This document shows positions 8,019 to 17,553 of a stretch of 64,000 nt of DNA, piece after piece; the stretch's first letter is position 1; each line of letters starts with the position of its first letter. The stretch is taken from contig NZ_JACHZE010000010.1 in NCBI RefSeq assembly GCF_014193285.1, forward strand, positions 1 through 64,000, written 5' to 3'. The DNA is from Atlantibacter sp. RC6. GTDB lineage: Bacteria; Pseudomonadota; Gammaproteobacteria; Enterobacterales; Enterobacteriaceae. The notes under the pieces are model-generated. The model did not search any database and was not told where the DNA came from. It worked only from the letters and a program-made list of their open reading frames with translations. Both the position numbers and the translations under genes were made by a program.

Positions 8019-8930
8019 TTATTTTTCTACGGGGCAGGGCTCAACCACCGGCTTTCCCGGCGACAGGTATTTCCCCAGTGTCACCAGCACAACCGCGAAA
8101 ATAATAATCCCCAGCGCCAGCCACTCGGTTAACGACAGGTTTTCCCCTCCGAACTGGGTGCCCAGCAGCACCGCGACCACCGGGTTGACGTAGGCGTAAC
8201 TGGTGGCTACGGCGGGAGTCACATTGCGGATCAAATACATATAGGCATTGATGGCGATTAATGAGCCAAAGATAGCCAGGTAACCCACAGCGAGGAAGCC
8301 GGAAAGGTCGGGCATCGCGGTGAGTTTTTCACCGGTTACCAGCGAAGCCACCATCAGCACTATCCCGGCAGCCAGCATTTCAATTGCGCCCGCCATCATG
8401 CCGGTCGGCAGTTCAATCCGCGAGCCATATACCGACCCGAAGGCCCAGCTCAGAGAGCCAATCAGGATCAGCAGCGCGCCCCACGGGTTGCCGTTAAGGT
8501 TGCCGCTGCTGTTCAGCAGCACAATACCGGCGAGGCCAATGGCGATCCCCAGCCATTCAATTTTGCGGGTTTGAATACCGAAAAAGCGACTAAAAATCAG
8601 GGTAAACAGCGGAACGGTAGCGACCATCACCGCGGCAATGCCGGACGGCACGTTTTGATGCTCAGCAACGGTCACGAACCCGTTGCCGACTGCCAGCAGC
8701 AGGACGCCGATCAGCGCGGCATTAAGCAGGGGACGCATGGCCGGCAGCTTCTGGCCGGTCGCCAGCAGCACCGCCAGCAGCAGCGAACCCGCCGCCAAAA
8801 AACGCACGCCGGCCATCATAAACGGTGGCCAGCTTTTTACTCCCACGGCGATAGCAAAATAGGTTGAACCCCAGATGATATACAACGCAAAGAGCGACCC
8901 TATCAGGGGCAACAGTTTTCCGAAGCGCAT
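8019..8930 (-). CDS. yedA: EamA-family drug/metabolite exporter YedA
   Basis: A 303-residue inner-membrane protein with ten hydrophobic segments arranged as two EamA repeats, typical of the drug/metabolite transporter superfamily. It has the early motif IIWGSTYFAIAVGVKSWPP and strongly resembles E. coli YedA. Its natural substrate is not known. It converges on vsr with only two bases between the stop codons, the same arrangement as in E. coli. The C-terminal tail (GKPVVEPCPVEK) is hydrophilic and probably cytoplasmic. Confidence 0.88.
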   Translation of the reverse strand: MRFGKLLPLIGSLFALYIIWGSTYFAIAVGVKSWPPFMMAGVRFLAAGSLLLAVLLATGQKLPAMRPLLNAALIGVLLLAVGNGFVTVAEHQNVPSGIAAVMVATVPLFTLIFSRFFGIQTRKIEWLGIAIGLAGIVLLNSSGNLNGNPWGALLILIGSLSWAFGSVYGSRIELPTGMMAGAIEMLAAGIVLMVASLVTGEKLTAMPDLSGFLAVGYLAIFGSLIAINAYMYLIRNVTPAVATSYAYVNPVVAVLLGTQFGGENLSLTEWLALGIIIFAVVLVTLGKYLSPGKPVVEPCPVEK

Positions 8931-9251
8931 ACTCCCTCACGACTTGATTAACAAAACACAAATGCGGCGCAGCCATAACGACGCCAAAAATTGAGAAAAA
9001 CGAGACGCTTCAATCAGGCAAAGAAGAAGCATAACGGGCTAATAGTGAACGACAAAACGACGTCAGGCGCGAGTACTTTAATGTTCTTGAACGGTTAAAA
9101 AAATGTTGACACAACGGTTCCCTAAAGAGAAAGCGCTGAATTTATCGCGCGGGCCAGCGCCAATATTCCGATTACCATGCAGTTTATTACCGTTCACATC
9201 GCTTTTGTTCCATACTTTGGGGCATTAAAACCATACAGAAGGAAGTTAACT
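8931..9251. promoter_or_regulatory. Divergent yedA-yedI intergenic region
   Basis: About 320 bases separate the divergent yedA and yedI starts. I see no gene, strong hairpin or recognised operator. TTGACA occurs at about 9106 but has no good -10 element at standard spacing. Confidence 0.4.
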
Positions 9252-10166
9252 TTGGCCGGGAGTAGTTTATTAACGCTGTTAGATGATATCGCCACGCTGC
9301 TGGATGATGTGTCGATGATGGGCAAACTGGCGGCGAAAAAAACCACCGGGGTATTGGGCGATGATTTATCCCTGAACGCCCAGCAAGTTTCCGGCGTACG
9401 CGCCAATCGCGAACTGCCTGTGGTCTGGAAAGTGGCGAAAGGCTCTTTTATCAACAAACTGATTCTGGTGCCGTTGGCCCTGATTATCAGCGCCTTTGCG
9501 CCCTGGGCCATCACCCCGCTGCTGATGATCGGCGGCGCGTTTCTCTGCTACGAAGGGGTAGAGAAGGTGGTCCACTCGTGGCAGGCGCGTAAGCACAAAG
9601 AGACCCCTGAAGAGCGCCAGGCGCGGCTGGATGCCATCGCCGGGCAGGACCCGCTGGTGTATGAGCGCGATAAAGTAAAAGGGGCGATTCGTACCGACTT
9701 TATCCTCTCCGCCGAGATCGTGGCGATCACCCTGGGTATTGTGGCGGAGTCGCCGCTGTTAAACCAGGTGCTGGTGTTATCCGGCATTGCCATTGTGGTC
9801 ACTGTCGGGGTGTACGGCATCGTCGGGATTATCGTTAAGCTTGACGATTTGGGTTTCTGGCTGGAGAAAAAGTCTTCCGCGCTCGCCAGGGCGGTGGGTA
9901 AAGGGTTGCTGGTTACCGCCCCCTGGCTGATGAAAGCGCTGTCGATTTTAGGCACCCTGGCGATGTTCCTGGTGGGCGGCGGTATTGTGGTGCACGGCAT
10001 TGGCCCGGTTCATCACGCCATTGAACACTGGGCGGAGCAGGGCGGCGGAGTAGGTCAGGCGTTGTTGCCGTTAGTAATGAATCTGGTGCTGGGCTTTATT
10101 ATCGGCGCCGTGGTGCTGACGGTAGTGAATATGATTTCCCGGCTGCGCGGTAAACCCGCTCATTAG
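9252..10166 (+). CDS. yedI: DUF808 inner-membrane protein YedI
   Basis: The 304-residue protein matches E. coli YedI (DUF808 family), a multi-pass inner-membrane protein of unknown function. It begins [19 protein letters not shown], contains [20 protein letters not shown], and then about five hydrophobic segments between residues 80 and 295. The start is taken as TTG at 9252 because AAGGAAG lies just upstream and this gives the family's N-terminus and length. An ATG 25 codons earlier would add an unrelated extension. No operon partner is evident: yodC follows after 90 bases with its own ribosome site. Confidence 0.85.
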   Translation: MAGSSLLTLLDDIATLLDDVSMMGKLAAKKTTGVLGDDLSLNAQQVSGVRANRELPVVWKVAKGSFINKLILVPLALIISAFAPWAITPLLMIGGAFLCYEGVEKVVHSWQARKHKETPEERQARLDAIAGQDPLVYERDKVKGAIRTDFILSAEIVAITLGIVAESPLLNQVLVLSGIAIVVTVGVYGIVGIIVKLDDLGFWLEKKSSALARAVGKGLLVTAPWLMKALSILGTLAMFLVGGGIVVHGIGPVHHAIEHWAEQGGGVGQALLPLVMNLVLGFIIGAVVLTVVNMISRLRGKPAH

Positions 10167-10256
10167 GATTTTTCCTCAAAGTTGCTGCAAGCACCAGGCA
10201 AAAATCACCATAATTGTCTATGTTTTAAACGTTTCGTACTGATTAAGGAGGCAGGT

Positions 10257-10439
10257 ATGGTCTTTGTGGTCAGCGATGAAGTTAAACGCAAAAATGGTGG
10301 CCCACGCATGGTAGTGACCGGATATTCAAGCGGCATGGTGGAATGCCGCTGGTATGACGGGTTCGGCGTGCAGCGTGAAGCTTTTCGTGAAGACGAGTTA
10401 ACCGTGGGGAAACCCGCTTCACGTGAAGAAAACCATTGA
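10257..10439 (+). CDS. yodC: Small conserved protein YodC
   Basis: A 60-residue soluble protein closely matching E. coli YodC (DUF2158-type). The core is GGPRMVVTGYSSGMVECRWYDG, which forms most of the family signature. No function is established for the family. The start at 10257 is fixed by AAGGAGG just upstream; the frame is open further 5' but the added residues match nothing. A rho-independent terminator 36 bases after the stop makes it a single-gene unit or the end of a yedI transcript. Confidence 0.88.
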   Translation: MVFVVSDEVKRKNGGPRMVVTGYSSGMVECRWYDGFGVQREAFREDELTVGKPASREENH

Positions 10440-10474
10440 CCGCACGTTAGCAATGCTCGCGCGTTGAGAGTGGG

Positions 10475-10506
10475 GAGGGAAGCCGGAAGGTTTCCCTCTT
10501 TGTTTT
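10475..10506 (+). terminator. Rho-independent terminator after yodC
   Basis: GAGGGAA pairs with TTCCCTC around a 10-base loop that can pair further, and is followed by TTTGTTTT. Confidence 0.75.
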
Positions 10507-10617
10507 GTGCTCGGTTTACCCCCTGGCGCTCATTTAGGGTGAGATTCTGACAGCACATCTGCAACGTTATGCCAGACTTCTTGTTAAATTTCGGGCAGTT
10601 TTCAGGGAGCGTTGTCT

Positions 10618-12282
10618 GTGTCGAAAAAAAAACAACAACACGCATGGCGAATCAGGCACCCGATAAAAATCGTTAATTTTTGCTTTCTGGTGGTGTTTCT
10701 CTGCTCCACCTTACTGACCTGGCGAGAAATCGTGGTGCTGCAAAATGGCTGGACCGCCAGCCAGAAAAATCGTATCCAAAGCGTTGCCGCGGCGCTGGAC
10801 CGCCATCTTCAGTACAGCGTGGATAAGCTGCAGTTTTATCGCGCCGCCATGCAGCATGCCCTCAGCTCGCCCATTTCAACCAACCGCACCGATGCGGCGC
10901 TGGCGCAATTTGATCAACAACGGCAGTCCGGGGCCTGGCAAATCCGGCTTGATACGCAGCGTGGGCTGCCGGTGAGCGGTATTTCTGACGATCGGGTCCG
11001 GCAAAACCCGCTGCTCGCGCGTGACGAACAGCGGCTGGAGAACGAACTGATTGCCGCGCTGGAGTTTGGCGCGATCCTGCAACTGGCCGATCCGCAGCAG
11101 GACCGGCAGCGCCGCACATTTTATACCTCGCGCGCCGGTTTTTATCTCTCCAGCACGCCCCATGCCGCGTCTGATGACATTGCATCCCGCTATCACCGGC
11201 TGGTAACGCGGCCCTATTTTCATCGCCATACCCAGCGCAATAACCCCGATCGCGGGGTACGCTGGACACATACCCGTGAAGCGAATCGCCAGGAGGACCA
11301 GGTCATTACCGCCAGCCTGCCGCTGGATTATCAGAATCAGTGGTATGGCGTGCTGGCGATGGATTTTTCGCTGGGTACCATGAATGATTTTTTAAACCAG
11401 GCGATGTTTCGCCGTGACAGCGGCGAAATATTGCTGCTGGATAATCAATTCCAGGTTATTGCCTCATCGGCGGAATCGGTCCCCACCGGGAGCCTGTTCA
11501 GCCAGAGCGAACGCGAACAGCTCACCCGAGAAATGGCGGAGCATAACGAGGGTGGGGCGCTTATCGATACTCGTTACGTCAGTTGGGCAAAACTCAACTT
11601 TTTCGATGGGGTGCTGATCCGGATCTATTCTCTGAAGCAAAGCCTGAGCGGTGAGTTTGGCAGCATCTTACTGGTGCTGGGGCTGCTGTGGGCGCTGTTC
11701 TCGCTCATGCTGCTTGGCTCGTGGTACGTGATCCGCAGGATGGTGCGCAATATGTTTTCCATGCAGGAAACCCTGCAATGGCGCGCCTGGTTCGACGCGC
11801 AAACCCACCTGTTTAACCGCGGCGCCTTTATTGAGCGGGCTAAGCAGATTGCCCAACGCTGCCAGCAACAGCAGTTGCCGCTGTGCGTTATCCAGCTCGA
11901 TCTCGATCATTTCAAGCGGATTAACGATACCTGGGGCCATCAGACCGGTGACAAGGCGCTATCCCATGCGGCCAGTATTTTGCGCCAGTCGCTGCGCGGC
12001 GATGATATTGCCGGGCGGGTAGGAGGAGAGGAGTTTTGTATTGTACTACCGGGAGCTTTGCTGCCAGAGGCCGTCGCTATTGCTGAACGCATCCGCGAGC
12101 GGCTAAGCAGTAAAGAGATTCTGGTGCGCCAGAACACCACGATCCGCATCAGCGCCTCCTTTGGCGTGAGCTGCGCCGTACTGGAACGCGATTACGATTT
12201 TGAGCATTTGCAGTCTATCGCTGACCGGCGGCTGTATCAGGCCAAGCAGGCGGGACGCAATCGCGTTAGCTCATCGGACTGA
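10618..12282 (+). CDS. dgcQ: Diguanylate cyclase DgcQ (YedQ)
   Basis: The 554-residue membrane enzyme makes cyclic di-GMP from two GTP and thereby favours cellulose/biofilm over motility. A hydrophobic helix at about residues 18-38, a periplasmic CHASE-like sensor region, and a second helix at about 345-370 precede the C-terminal GGDEF domain. The active-site motif GGEEF is intact at about 469-473, preceded by the metal/base-binding motif DLDHFKRINDTWGHQ. The start is taken as GTG at 10618, eight bases after AGGGAG; TTG at 10612 is too near that site. Its last 12 bases overlap the end of the convergent yedP. It lies close to rcsA and the flagellar genes, all part of the motile/sessile decision. 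Confidence 0.92.
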   Translation: MSKKKQQHAWRIRHPIKIVNFCFLVVFLCSTLLTWREIVVLQNGWTASQKNRIQSVAAALDRHLQYSVDKLQFYRAAMQHALSSPISTNRTDAALAQFDQQRQSGAWQIRLDTQRGLPVSGISDDRVRQNPLLARDEQRLENELIAALEFGAILQLADPQQDRQRRTFYTSRAGFYLSSTPHAASDDIASRYHRLVTRPYFHRHTQRNNPDRGVRWTHTREANRQEDQVITASLPLDYQNQWYGVLAMDFSLGTMNDFLNQAMFRRDSGEILLLDNQFQVIASSAESVPTGSLFSQSEREQLTREMAEHNEGGALIDTRYVSWAKLNFFDGVLIRIYSLKQSLSGEFGSILLVLGLLWALFSLMLLGSWYVIRRMVRNMFSMQETLQWRAWFDAQTHLFNRGAFIERAKQIAQRCQQQQLPLCVIQLDLDHFKRINDTWGHQTGDKALSHAASILRQSLRGDDIAGRVGGEEFCIVLPGALLPEAVAIAERIRERLSSKEILVRQNTTIRISASFGVSCAVLERDYDFEHLQSIADRRLYQAKQAGRNRVSSSD

Positions 12283-13092
12283 TGAGCCGAGGAAAAAAGC
12301 CAGGCCTTCACACCAGCCTTCCGGTCCGTATGCCTGGGTGCGGTACACTCGTTGCGGATTGTCGTTCTTCACCACCACCGGCTGTTTGCTGTAACCCTGC
12401 ACAATCACGGCGTAATCGGCCACATCCAGCATCGTGACATCGTTCGGGCTATCGCCGACGGCGATAGTGGTGGGGCGGCGGCCTTTACGATGGCGGTACT
12501 GATCGATAAGCCAGGTCAGCGCGGAACCTTTACCGCCGCGCTGATCCAGCACGTGCCAGAAATGCCCGCCTTCCAGCATACACAGTCCCAGATTATTGAG
12601 TTCTTCACTAAATTGCGCTAAACGTTCATCGCTGTCACGCCAGATCAGGGTTTGCGACGCCTCCTGAAGCTTAGCCAGCGCGATCATTTTTGGCGTCAGG
12701 CCGGTCAGTTCGCCAATCATCGCGTCGTCAATATCATCGTAGGTGGTGAATTTATAGCCTTGGGTCTGACGTAACTCTTCCAGCACCTTGCGGATTGATT
12801 CATGGGAGTCGCCATTGATCACCCGCGGATAGTCAGGGTGATCCTCCCACTCTTCATTCAACTGGATCACCGCGCCGTTTTCCGCGATAAACGCTTCGCC
12901 CTGTAGCCCCAGCGCATTTTGGATGGCAATCGTCTCGGCGGCGGTTTTGCTGCTGCACAGGATCACCGGAATCTCTTGCTCACGCAGGGCATCCAGCATG
13001 GGGAGAGCACCGGTCCACTGCTGGGTGAGGCTGTCAATCAGGCAGCCATCCAGGTCGGAAACAACGATCGGTGAGTCAGTCAGTGAAGGCAT
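12271..13092 (-). CDS. yedP: HAD-family mannosyl-3-phosphoglycerate phosphatase-like YedP
   Basis: A 273-residue HAD hydrolase similar to E. coli YedP and to mannosyl-3-phosphoglycerate phosphatases. Motif I is VVSDLDGCLID near the N-terminus with the two aspartates of the nucleophile/acid pair; motif II is VILCSSK; motif IV is AVGDSPNDV. The second-residue change to cysteine (DGC rather than DGT) is tolerated elsewhere in HAD enzymes. The ATG at 13092 follows AAGGAACC and gives the family start; an in-frame start 21 codons upstream is not supported. The substrate in enterobacteria is unproven. The gene's 3' end overlaps dgcQ by 12 bases. Confidence 0.87.
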   Translation of the reverse strand: MPSLTDSPIVVSDLDGCLIDSLTQQWTGALPMLDALREQEIPVILCSSKTAAETIAIQNALGLQGEAFIAENGAVIQLNEEWEDHPDYPRVINGDSHESIRKVLEELRQTQGYKFTTYDDIDDAMIGELTGLTPKMIALAKLQEASQTLIWRDSDERLAQFSEELNNLGLCMLEGGHFWHVLDQRGGKGSALTWLIDQYRHRKGRRPTTIAVGDSPNDVTMLDVADYAVIVQGYSKQPVVVKNDNPQRVYRTQAYGPEGWCEGLAFFLGSSVR

Positions 13093-13312
13093 AAAGGTTC
13101 CTTTTTGGTAGCAGCCCGCGATGTCGGGCGACCAATAGCCCAGGAATAATCCCAATCAGCGCCCGGTTATTGCGCACCAGGCGTCATATCGTTCCTTGTC
13201 AGGCCGCGACAGCACAGGGACGCAAGATATTTCTCAAATAAATTCCACATAAGTACACATTATTGGCGTGAATATATTCTTGTCATGCAAAAAAATTGCC
13301 TATATCGTTGGT

Positions 13313-13397
13313 GTCGCATCAGATTTCCTGGTGTAACGAATTTTAAATACTTCTTGCTCAGCAAGTTTATCCCGGCGCCCCCGCCGGGATATTTTTA
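13313..13397 (+). ncRNA. dsrA: DsrA regulatory small RNA
   Basis: The stretch CATCAGATTTCCTGGTGTAA followed by CGAATTTT and CTTCTTGCT...GCAAGTTT aligns with E. coli DsrA, and it ends in a strong stem (ATCCCGGCG/CGCCGGGAT) with a T run. DsrA pairs through Hfq with the rpoS leader to promote translation and with hns to repress it. The first stem-loop that targets rpoS is well preserved, while the terminator stem differs from E. coli by paired changes. A possible -10 (TATATC, 13301-13306) lies just upstream. The position between yedP and yodD, near dsrB and rcsA, is as in E. coli. The 5' end is estimated by alignment. Confidence 0.9.
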
Positions 13398-13398
13398 T

Positions 13399-13632
13399 CT
13401 AGCGGTTCAGTTCGCTAACCGAAAAGTCATGAATGTCCAGTTCAAACGCGTCGGCGAGCTCGGAATACGTGTGGTAGTCGTGTCCGTTGACACTCACCCG
13501 CGGTGGCTCATCGTCATCTTCCACCGGGCGGACTTTGCTCTCGCTGATCTCATTAATCGCGGCAAGCAGCGCATCAACGTCAATCTCCACTTCCCGATGT
13601 TGGGCATCGCTAAACTCTTTGACCGTCTTCAT
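13399..13632 (-). CDS. yodD: Stress-related small protein YodD
   Basis: A 77-residue soluble protein matching E. coli YodD, with VDALLAAINEISES in the middle and ELADAFELDIHDFSVSE at the C-terminus. YodD is known as a stress- and acid-induced protein whose biochemical role is open. The start at 13632 is chosen from the family alignment and the GAGGT site upstream; the frame continues 16 codons further without a match. Its stop almost touches the terminator of dsrA, which converges on it, so the dsrA hairpin may also affect the yodD 3' end. Confidence 0.87.
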   Translation of the reverse strand: MKTVKEFSDAQHREVEIDVDALLAAINEISESKVRPVEDDDEPPRVSVNGHDYHTYSELADAFELDIHDFSVSELNR

Positions 13633-13763
13633 CGGCAATACCTCGCGCAGTAAGCCTGTTACTAAGTGTAGTCGATACAAAAAAGGGTTTATCGCCAGGG
13701 TAACCCCGTGCCAGAAAATGAGAATTGTTCTAAACTGCCACTATCAATACGGGAGGAGAAGTT

Positions 13764-13952
13764 ATGAACATTAACGATCGGGTCACGGTGAAAACGGATG
13801 GGGGTCCGCGTCGACCAGGGGTAGTGCTGGCAGTAGAGCCGTTTAACGAAGGCACCATGTATCTGGTGTCGCTGGAAGATTATCCGATGGGGATCTGGTT
13901 CTTTAACGAGAAAGATCACCCCGACGGCATTTTCGTCGAAAAAGTCGAATAA
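13764..13952 (+). CDS. dsrB: DsrB family small protein
   Basis: The 62-residue product is nearly identical to E. coli DsrB in length and sequence ([35 protein letters not shown]). The fold is a small beta-rich domain; the function is unknown. GGGAGGAG stands upstream of the ATG. E. coli dsrB is reported to depend on sigma S and lies between yodD and rcsA as here. The gene converges on rcsA, with a hairpin-forming sequence at about 13971-14004 between the two. Confidence 0.92.
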   Translation: MNINDRVTVKTDGGPRRPGVVLAVEPFNEGTMYLVSLEDYPMGIWFFNEKDHPDGIFVEKVE

Positions 13953-14008
13953 TTTCCCGGCAGAATGAGGTTAATCCATCTCCAGCGCTGCCAGAGATGG
14001 GTTACTGA

Positions 14009-14632
14009 TTAACGCATATTGACGAATATTCCGCTGGTCACATTGTCCGCCAGGCGTACAACGTGGTAAATCACCTGTTTGTTATGGGTTTTAATTTTGC
14101 GCTTAATATTGCCCTTATGGGATGAAACCGTTTTGGCTTTAATATTCATCTGATCGGATATTTGGATCGTTCCCTGGCCTGACATCCACATTCGTAACAT
14201 ACTCGATTCTGTACGGCTTAATGAAAGCGTCGGTAATGCGATATTTCCTAAACACTGCGCGGCATTGGTCAGATAATTCCCTAATAATTCATCCAGTGAT
14301 TCAGGTTTAATCGATTTAGAACTTATTAATAAATTTTTTCTAACCCGCAAATACTCGTCAAAATGAAGATTGGCGATGGCCATAAACACAATAAATAATG
14401 TTCCGGGATGTTGATTAATGATCTGCCTGATGCGTTGACTGCTTTCGGCATCATGAATAAAGCAATCCTCATTAATAAACACCACGTGCGGCTGCGTTAA
14501 GCGGCACTGTTGTTCAAGGCTTTCAACATCATTCACTTGGGTTATTTTTCTTTTCCGTACACCCCGGCTGGCTAAATAACCAATTAACCCCAGCCTGGTA
14601 TAGCTGCATAAATCCATGATGATCGTTGACAT
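14009..14632 (-). CDS. rcsA: RcsA, auxiliary activator of capsule synthesis
   Basis: RcsA is an unstable LuxR-type DNA-binding protein that pairs with RcsB to activate colanic-acid capsule genes and its own gene and to repress flhDC. The 207-residue product matches the family: an N-terminal non-phosphorylated domain ([20 protein letters not shown]) and a C-terminal LuxR helix-turn-helix ([13 protein letters not shown]...[23 protein letters not shown]). Lon degrades RcsA in E. coli, and DsrA raises its expression by silencing H-NS; dsrA is 600 bases away. An RcsAB box candidate lies 280 bases upstream of the start. Confidence 0.95.
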   Translation of the reverse strand: MSTIIMDLCSYTRLGLIGYLASRGVRKRKITQVNDVESLEQQCRLTQPHVVFINEDCFIHDAESSQRIRQIINQHPGTLFIVFMAIANLHFDEYLRVRKNLLISSKSIKPESLDELLGNYLTNAAQCLGNIALPTLSLSRTESSMLRMWMSGQGTIQISDQMNIKAKTVSSHKGNIKRKIKTHNKQVIYHVVRLADNVTSGIFVNMR

Positions 14633-14912
14633 GGTACACCCTCACTCATCGCGTTATCCGTTAAAACACAACGAATCCATTGCCCCGCCTGTTGATTCTG
14701 CTGTCGTAAAATATTCACATGTCTGAAATATTTTACCTGGTGACCAAATGCAGAAACCCATAAATATTCAGGCGCCATCACTATCCCGTAAAGCGCACCT
14801 TAATTTGCCAGGAAAGGTCTTAAAGTAAATCGAATGTAAAGTAATGTGAGAATGCTAAAAGCTTATATCCCGCGCCAGCGTTATGCTGGTGGATGTTATT
14901 TAACATCAGTTT

Positions 14913-14926
14913 TAGGAATTACCTCA
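14913..14926 (-). promoter_or_regulatory. RcsAB box candidate for rcsA autoactivation
   Basis: On the minus strand TGAGGTAATTCCTA fits the RcsAB pattern T-N-AG-N5-TC-N-TA at every fixed position. It is 280 bases upstream of the rcsA ATG, compatible with the long leader and upstream box known for rcsA, and lies just beyond the 3' end of fliR. The assignment is by pattern only. Confidence 0.6.
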
Positions 14927-14943
14927 GGATAGCAGCACAAAAA

Positions 14944-15738
14944 TTAAGGAGAAGGCGTGGCGGGAATTTCACTCAAAATATCGCTTAATAAGGAAAAGAT
15001 CTCACTGAATAAATGTTCGCAGAACGGCGCGATTAATGGCATCAGGGCGATAATCACCACCATGCCGACCGAGAGCGTCAGCGGGAAGCCGATAACAAAC
15101 ACCGAGAGCTGTGGCGACATGCGATTCAATAAACCGAGCGCGAGGTTTAATGTCAGTAATAACGTCACCATCGGCAGCGCCAGCATCAGGCCGTTCAGGA
15201 AAATCAGCCCGCCGGATTTGGCCAGCGCGTAAAAGGCGTTGGTGTTAAGCGGATTGCCGTTAATCGGCAAGGTATGGAAAGTATCCACCAGCATGGAGAT
15301 GAGCCACAAATGGCCGTTGAGACTCAAAAACAGCAGCATCGCCAGCATATCGAGAAAACGCGCCAGCACCGGCATATTCAGTTTGCTGCCGGGATCGAAG
15401 AAGGTGGCGAACGATAGCCCCATTTGCAGGCCGATGATTTCACCGGCGGTACGCACTGCGGCGAAAGCAAACTGCATGGTAAAGCCGAGCGCAATGCCAA
15501 TCAGGATTTGCTGTATCGCCAGCCAGAAGCCTTCAACGGAGAAAATAGTGACATCGCTGGCGGGGATGGTCGGGGCGACAATCCAGGTGATCATAAACGC
15601 CAGGCCAATTTTCACCCGTTTGCTTATCACCCGTTCGCCAAGGATTGGCGCGGTGGAGACCAGCGCCAGCACGCGCAGCAGCGGCCAGAAGTAGAGGCTA
15701 AGCCAGTGGAGCCATTGGTCGCTGGTGATTTGCAGCAT
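14944..15738 (-). CDS. fliR: Flagellar export gate protein FliR
   Basis: FliR joins FliP and FliQ in the helical export-gate complex of the flagellar type III secretion apparatus in the inner membrane. The 264-residue protein is strongly hydrophobic, with about six membrane or gate helices, and begins with the [18 protein letters not shown] segment typical of Fli[15 protein letters not shown] is a family hallmark. The C-terminal tail is short and variable. It is the last gene of the fliL..fliR transcript; four bases separate it from the fliQ stop. No clear terminator is seen after it. Confidence 0.95.
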   Translation of the reverse strand: MLQITSDQWLHWLSLYFWPLLRVLALVSTAPILGERVISKRVKIGLAFMITWIVAPTIPASDVTIFSVEGFWLAIQQILIGIALGFTMQFAFAAVRTAGEIIGLQMGLSFATFFDPGSKLNMPVLARFLDMLAMLLFLSLNGHLWLISMLVDTFHTLPINGNPLNTNAFYALAKSGGLIFLNGLMLALPMVTLLLTLNLALGLLNRMSPQLSVFVIGFPLTLSVGMVVIIALMPLIAPFCEHLFSEIFSLLSDILSEIPATPSP

Positions 15739-15742
15739 CAGT

Positions 15743-16012
15743 TTAGCCGATGATATACGGCAGGTTGCTGAACAGGGTACGGACGTAATCCAGCAGCAGG
15801 TTGAGCATCCACGGGCCCGCCACCACGATTGCCACGAACACCGCCAGGATTTTCGGAATGAACGACAGGGTCATTTCGTTAATCTGGGTGGCGGCTTGCA
15901 GAATACTGATGATAAGACCAGTGACCAGCGCCACCAGCAGCAGCGGAGCAGCCAGCGCCAGCGCCACTTTCATGGCTTCGGTACCCATCATCATGACCGA
16001 TTCCGGCGTCAT
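15743..16012 (-). CDS. fliQ: Flagellar export gate protein FliQ
   Basis: The 89-residue protein has the two-helix hairpin typical of Fli[23 protein letters not shown], then a second hydrophobic stretch around [17 protein letters not shown]. It assembles in four copies around the FliP/FliR core of the export gate. The length equals that of E. coli FliQ. It lies between fliP (12 bases upstream) and fliR in the usual order, so co-translation of the gate components is likely. Confidence 0.95.
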   Translation of the reverse strand: MTPESVMMMGTEAMKVALALAAPLLLVALVTGLIISILQAATQINEMTLSFIPKILAVFVAIVVAGPWMLNLLLDYVRTLFSNLPYIIG

Positions 16013-16024
16013 CGGCGTTCTCCG

Positions 16025-16762
16025 TTAACTGTAAAAACTTTGCGCAAGGGAACCCACCAGCAGTTGCCAGCCGTCCACCAGCACAAACAGCATCAGCTTA
16101 AAGGGCAGGGCGATGGTCGCGGGCGGCACCATCATCATCCCCAGCGCCATCAGCACGCTGGCGATCACAAGGTCGATAATCAGGAACGGGATGAATACCG
16201 TAAAGCCAATCTGGAATGCGGTTTTCAGCTCGCTGGTGACGTAGGCGGGCAGCAGGATACGCATCGGCACCGCTTCCGGCCCTTCCAGCGAAGGGATATT
16301 CGCCAGACGCGCAAACAGCGCCAGATCCGCCTGACGGGTCTGACGCAACATGAATTCACGCAGCGGCTGCGCACCTTTTTCCAGCGCCACATCCATGGTG
16401 ATCTTGTTTTCGCTAAACGGCTTATAGGCGTCGGTGTAAATCTTATCCAGCACCGGCGACATAATAAAAAACGTCAGAAACAGCGCCAGCCCGAGCAACA
16501 CCTGGTTAGGCGGCGCGGACGGCGTACCCAATGCGTTGCGCAGCAAGCCGAACACGATAATGATGCGGGTAAAACTGGTCATCATTAGCAGGACGGCGGG
16601 CAAAAAGGTCAGCGAGGTGATAAACACCAGGGTCTGAACCGGCAGCGACCAGCTCTGGCCGCCGTTGGCCAGCGGCTGGCTGACAATACCGGGCAGTTGG
16701 GCCATGGCAGGCGTCGCCATCAGGCCAAGCATAACGAGCAATAAAGAGAGGCGACGCATCAA
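16025..16762 (-). CDS. fliP: Flagellar export gate protein FliP
   Basis: FliP forms the pentameric core of the flagellar export gate. The 245-residue product starts with a cleavable signal peptide ([22 protein letters not shown]), a known feature of FliP, followed by the family motifs [18 protein letters not shown] and [20 protein letters not shown] and by the C-terminal gate helices. Its start overlaps the fliO stop by four bases, matching the dependence of FliP stability on FliO. Confidence 0.96.
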   Translation of the reverse strand: MMRRLSLLLVMLGLMATPAMAQLPGIVSQPLANGGQSWSLPVQTLVFITSLTFLPAVLLMMTSFTRIIIVFGLLRNALGTPSAPPNQVLLGLALFLTFFIMSPVLDKIYTDAYKPFSENKITMDVALEKGAQPLREFMLRQTRQADLALFARLANIPSLEGPEAVPMRILLPAYVTSELKTAFQIGFTVFIPFLIIDLVIASVLMALGMMMVPPATIALPFKLMLFVLVDGWQLLVGSLAQSFYS

Positions 16763-17145
16763 CGTTTACCGTTACGTGAAAGCAAATTTTTCATCAGATT
16801 CTGAAACTCGCCAGCGGGTGGCGTTGGCGTAGCCGCCGTGTCTGCCGGGGCCGGAGGCAGGGTATGCAGATGGGTAATCTGTGCCGCCGTGACGCCCAAC
16901 ACCAGACGGGCGTCTTCCACTTCCACCACCACGATGCGCTCGCGGGTGCCGAGGCTGACGCTGCTGCGCAGTTTTACCTCTTTGCTCAGCCCGCTTTTGG
17001 GGGTGAAGCCAAAGCGTTTCGCCAGCCAGCCCGCCAGTAAAATCAGCAAAATAATCACCGCCAGCGCGCCGCTGACCTGCATCAGCGACGAACCGGCCTG
17101 CGGCATGGCTTGCGGCGCGGCGACAGTGGTGGTCTGGGCAGTCAT
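16759..17145 (-). CDS. fliO: Flagellar export assembly protein FliO
   Basis: FliO is a small bitopic membrane protein that assists assembly of the FliP ring. The 128-residue product has a short N-terminal segment, one membrane helix ([20 protein letters not shown]), and a soluble domain with the conserved [22 protein letters not shown]. The N-terminal and C-terminal linkers are Ala/Pro/Thr-rich and variable. It begins directly after the fliN stop and overlaps fliP by four bases. Confidence 0.92.
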   Translation of the reverse strand: MTAQTTTVAAPQAMPQAGSSLMQVSGALAVIILLILLAGWLAKRFGFTPKSGLSKEVKLRSSVSLGTRERIVVVEVEDARLVLGVTAAQITHLHTLPPAPADTAATPTPPAGEFQNLMKNLLSRNGKR

Positions 17146-17553
17146 TTAGCGGCTCAGACGACGCATACGTTCGGACGGGGTGATGATATCGGTGATGCGC
17201 ACGCCGTATTTATCGGCCACCACCACCACTTCACCCTGGGCGATCAAATAGCCGTTGATCAGAATATCCAGCGGCTCACCGGCAAGGCCTTCCAGCGCCA
17301 CCACCGAACCCTGGGTCAGACGCAGCAGCTCTTTGATGGTCATACGGGTACGGCCCAGCTCCACGGTCAGCTTCACCGGGATATCCATAATTAAATCGAT
17401 ATCCTGCAATGTTCCGCTAACGTCGCCGCCTTCTAAGGCGCGGAATACGCTGTCGGCGCTGCTTTTGGTCGCGGTTTTTTGCTCACTCATCGCTTCAGCC
17501 CACAGATCGTCCACGGAGCCGTTATCGTCGGACGGATTGTTAATGTCACTCAT
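17146..17553 (-). CDS. fliN: Flagellar motor switch protein FliN
   Basis: FliN forms the lower part of the C-ring with FliM and docks FliH. The 135-residue protein has a variable acidic N-terminus and the C-terminal SpoA domain (DIPVKLTVELGRTRMTIKEL; GEPLDILINGYLIAQGEVVVV). The length is two residues shorter than in E. coli. Its start overlaps the fliM stop by four bases, so the switch proteins are probably made by translational coupling. Confidence 0.96.
   Translation of the reverse strand: MSDINNPSDDNGSVDDLWAEAMSEQKTATKSSADSVFRALEGGDVSGTLQDIDLIMDIPVKLTVELGRTRMTIKELLRLTQGSVVALEGLAGEPLDILINGYLIAQGEVVVVADKYGVRITDIITPSERMRRLSR

Noticed and set aside
15725..16588. 287-codon plus-strand frame opposite fliP/fliQ
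   Set aside because: Very rich in His, Gln and Arg, as expected for the complement of hydrophobic membrane-protein codons.
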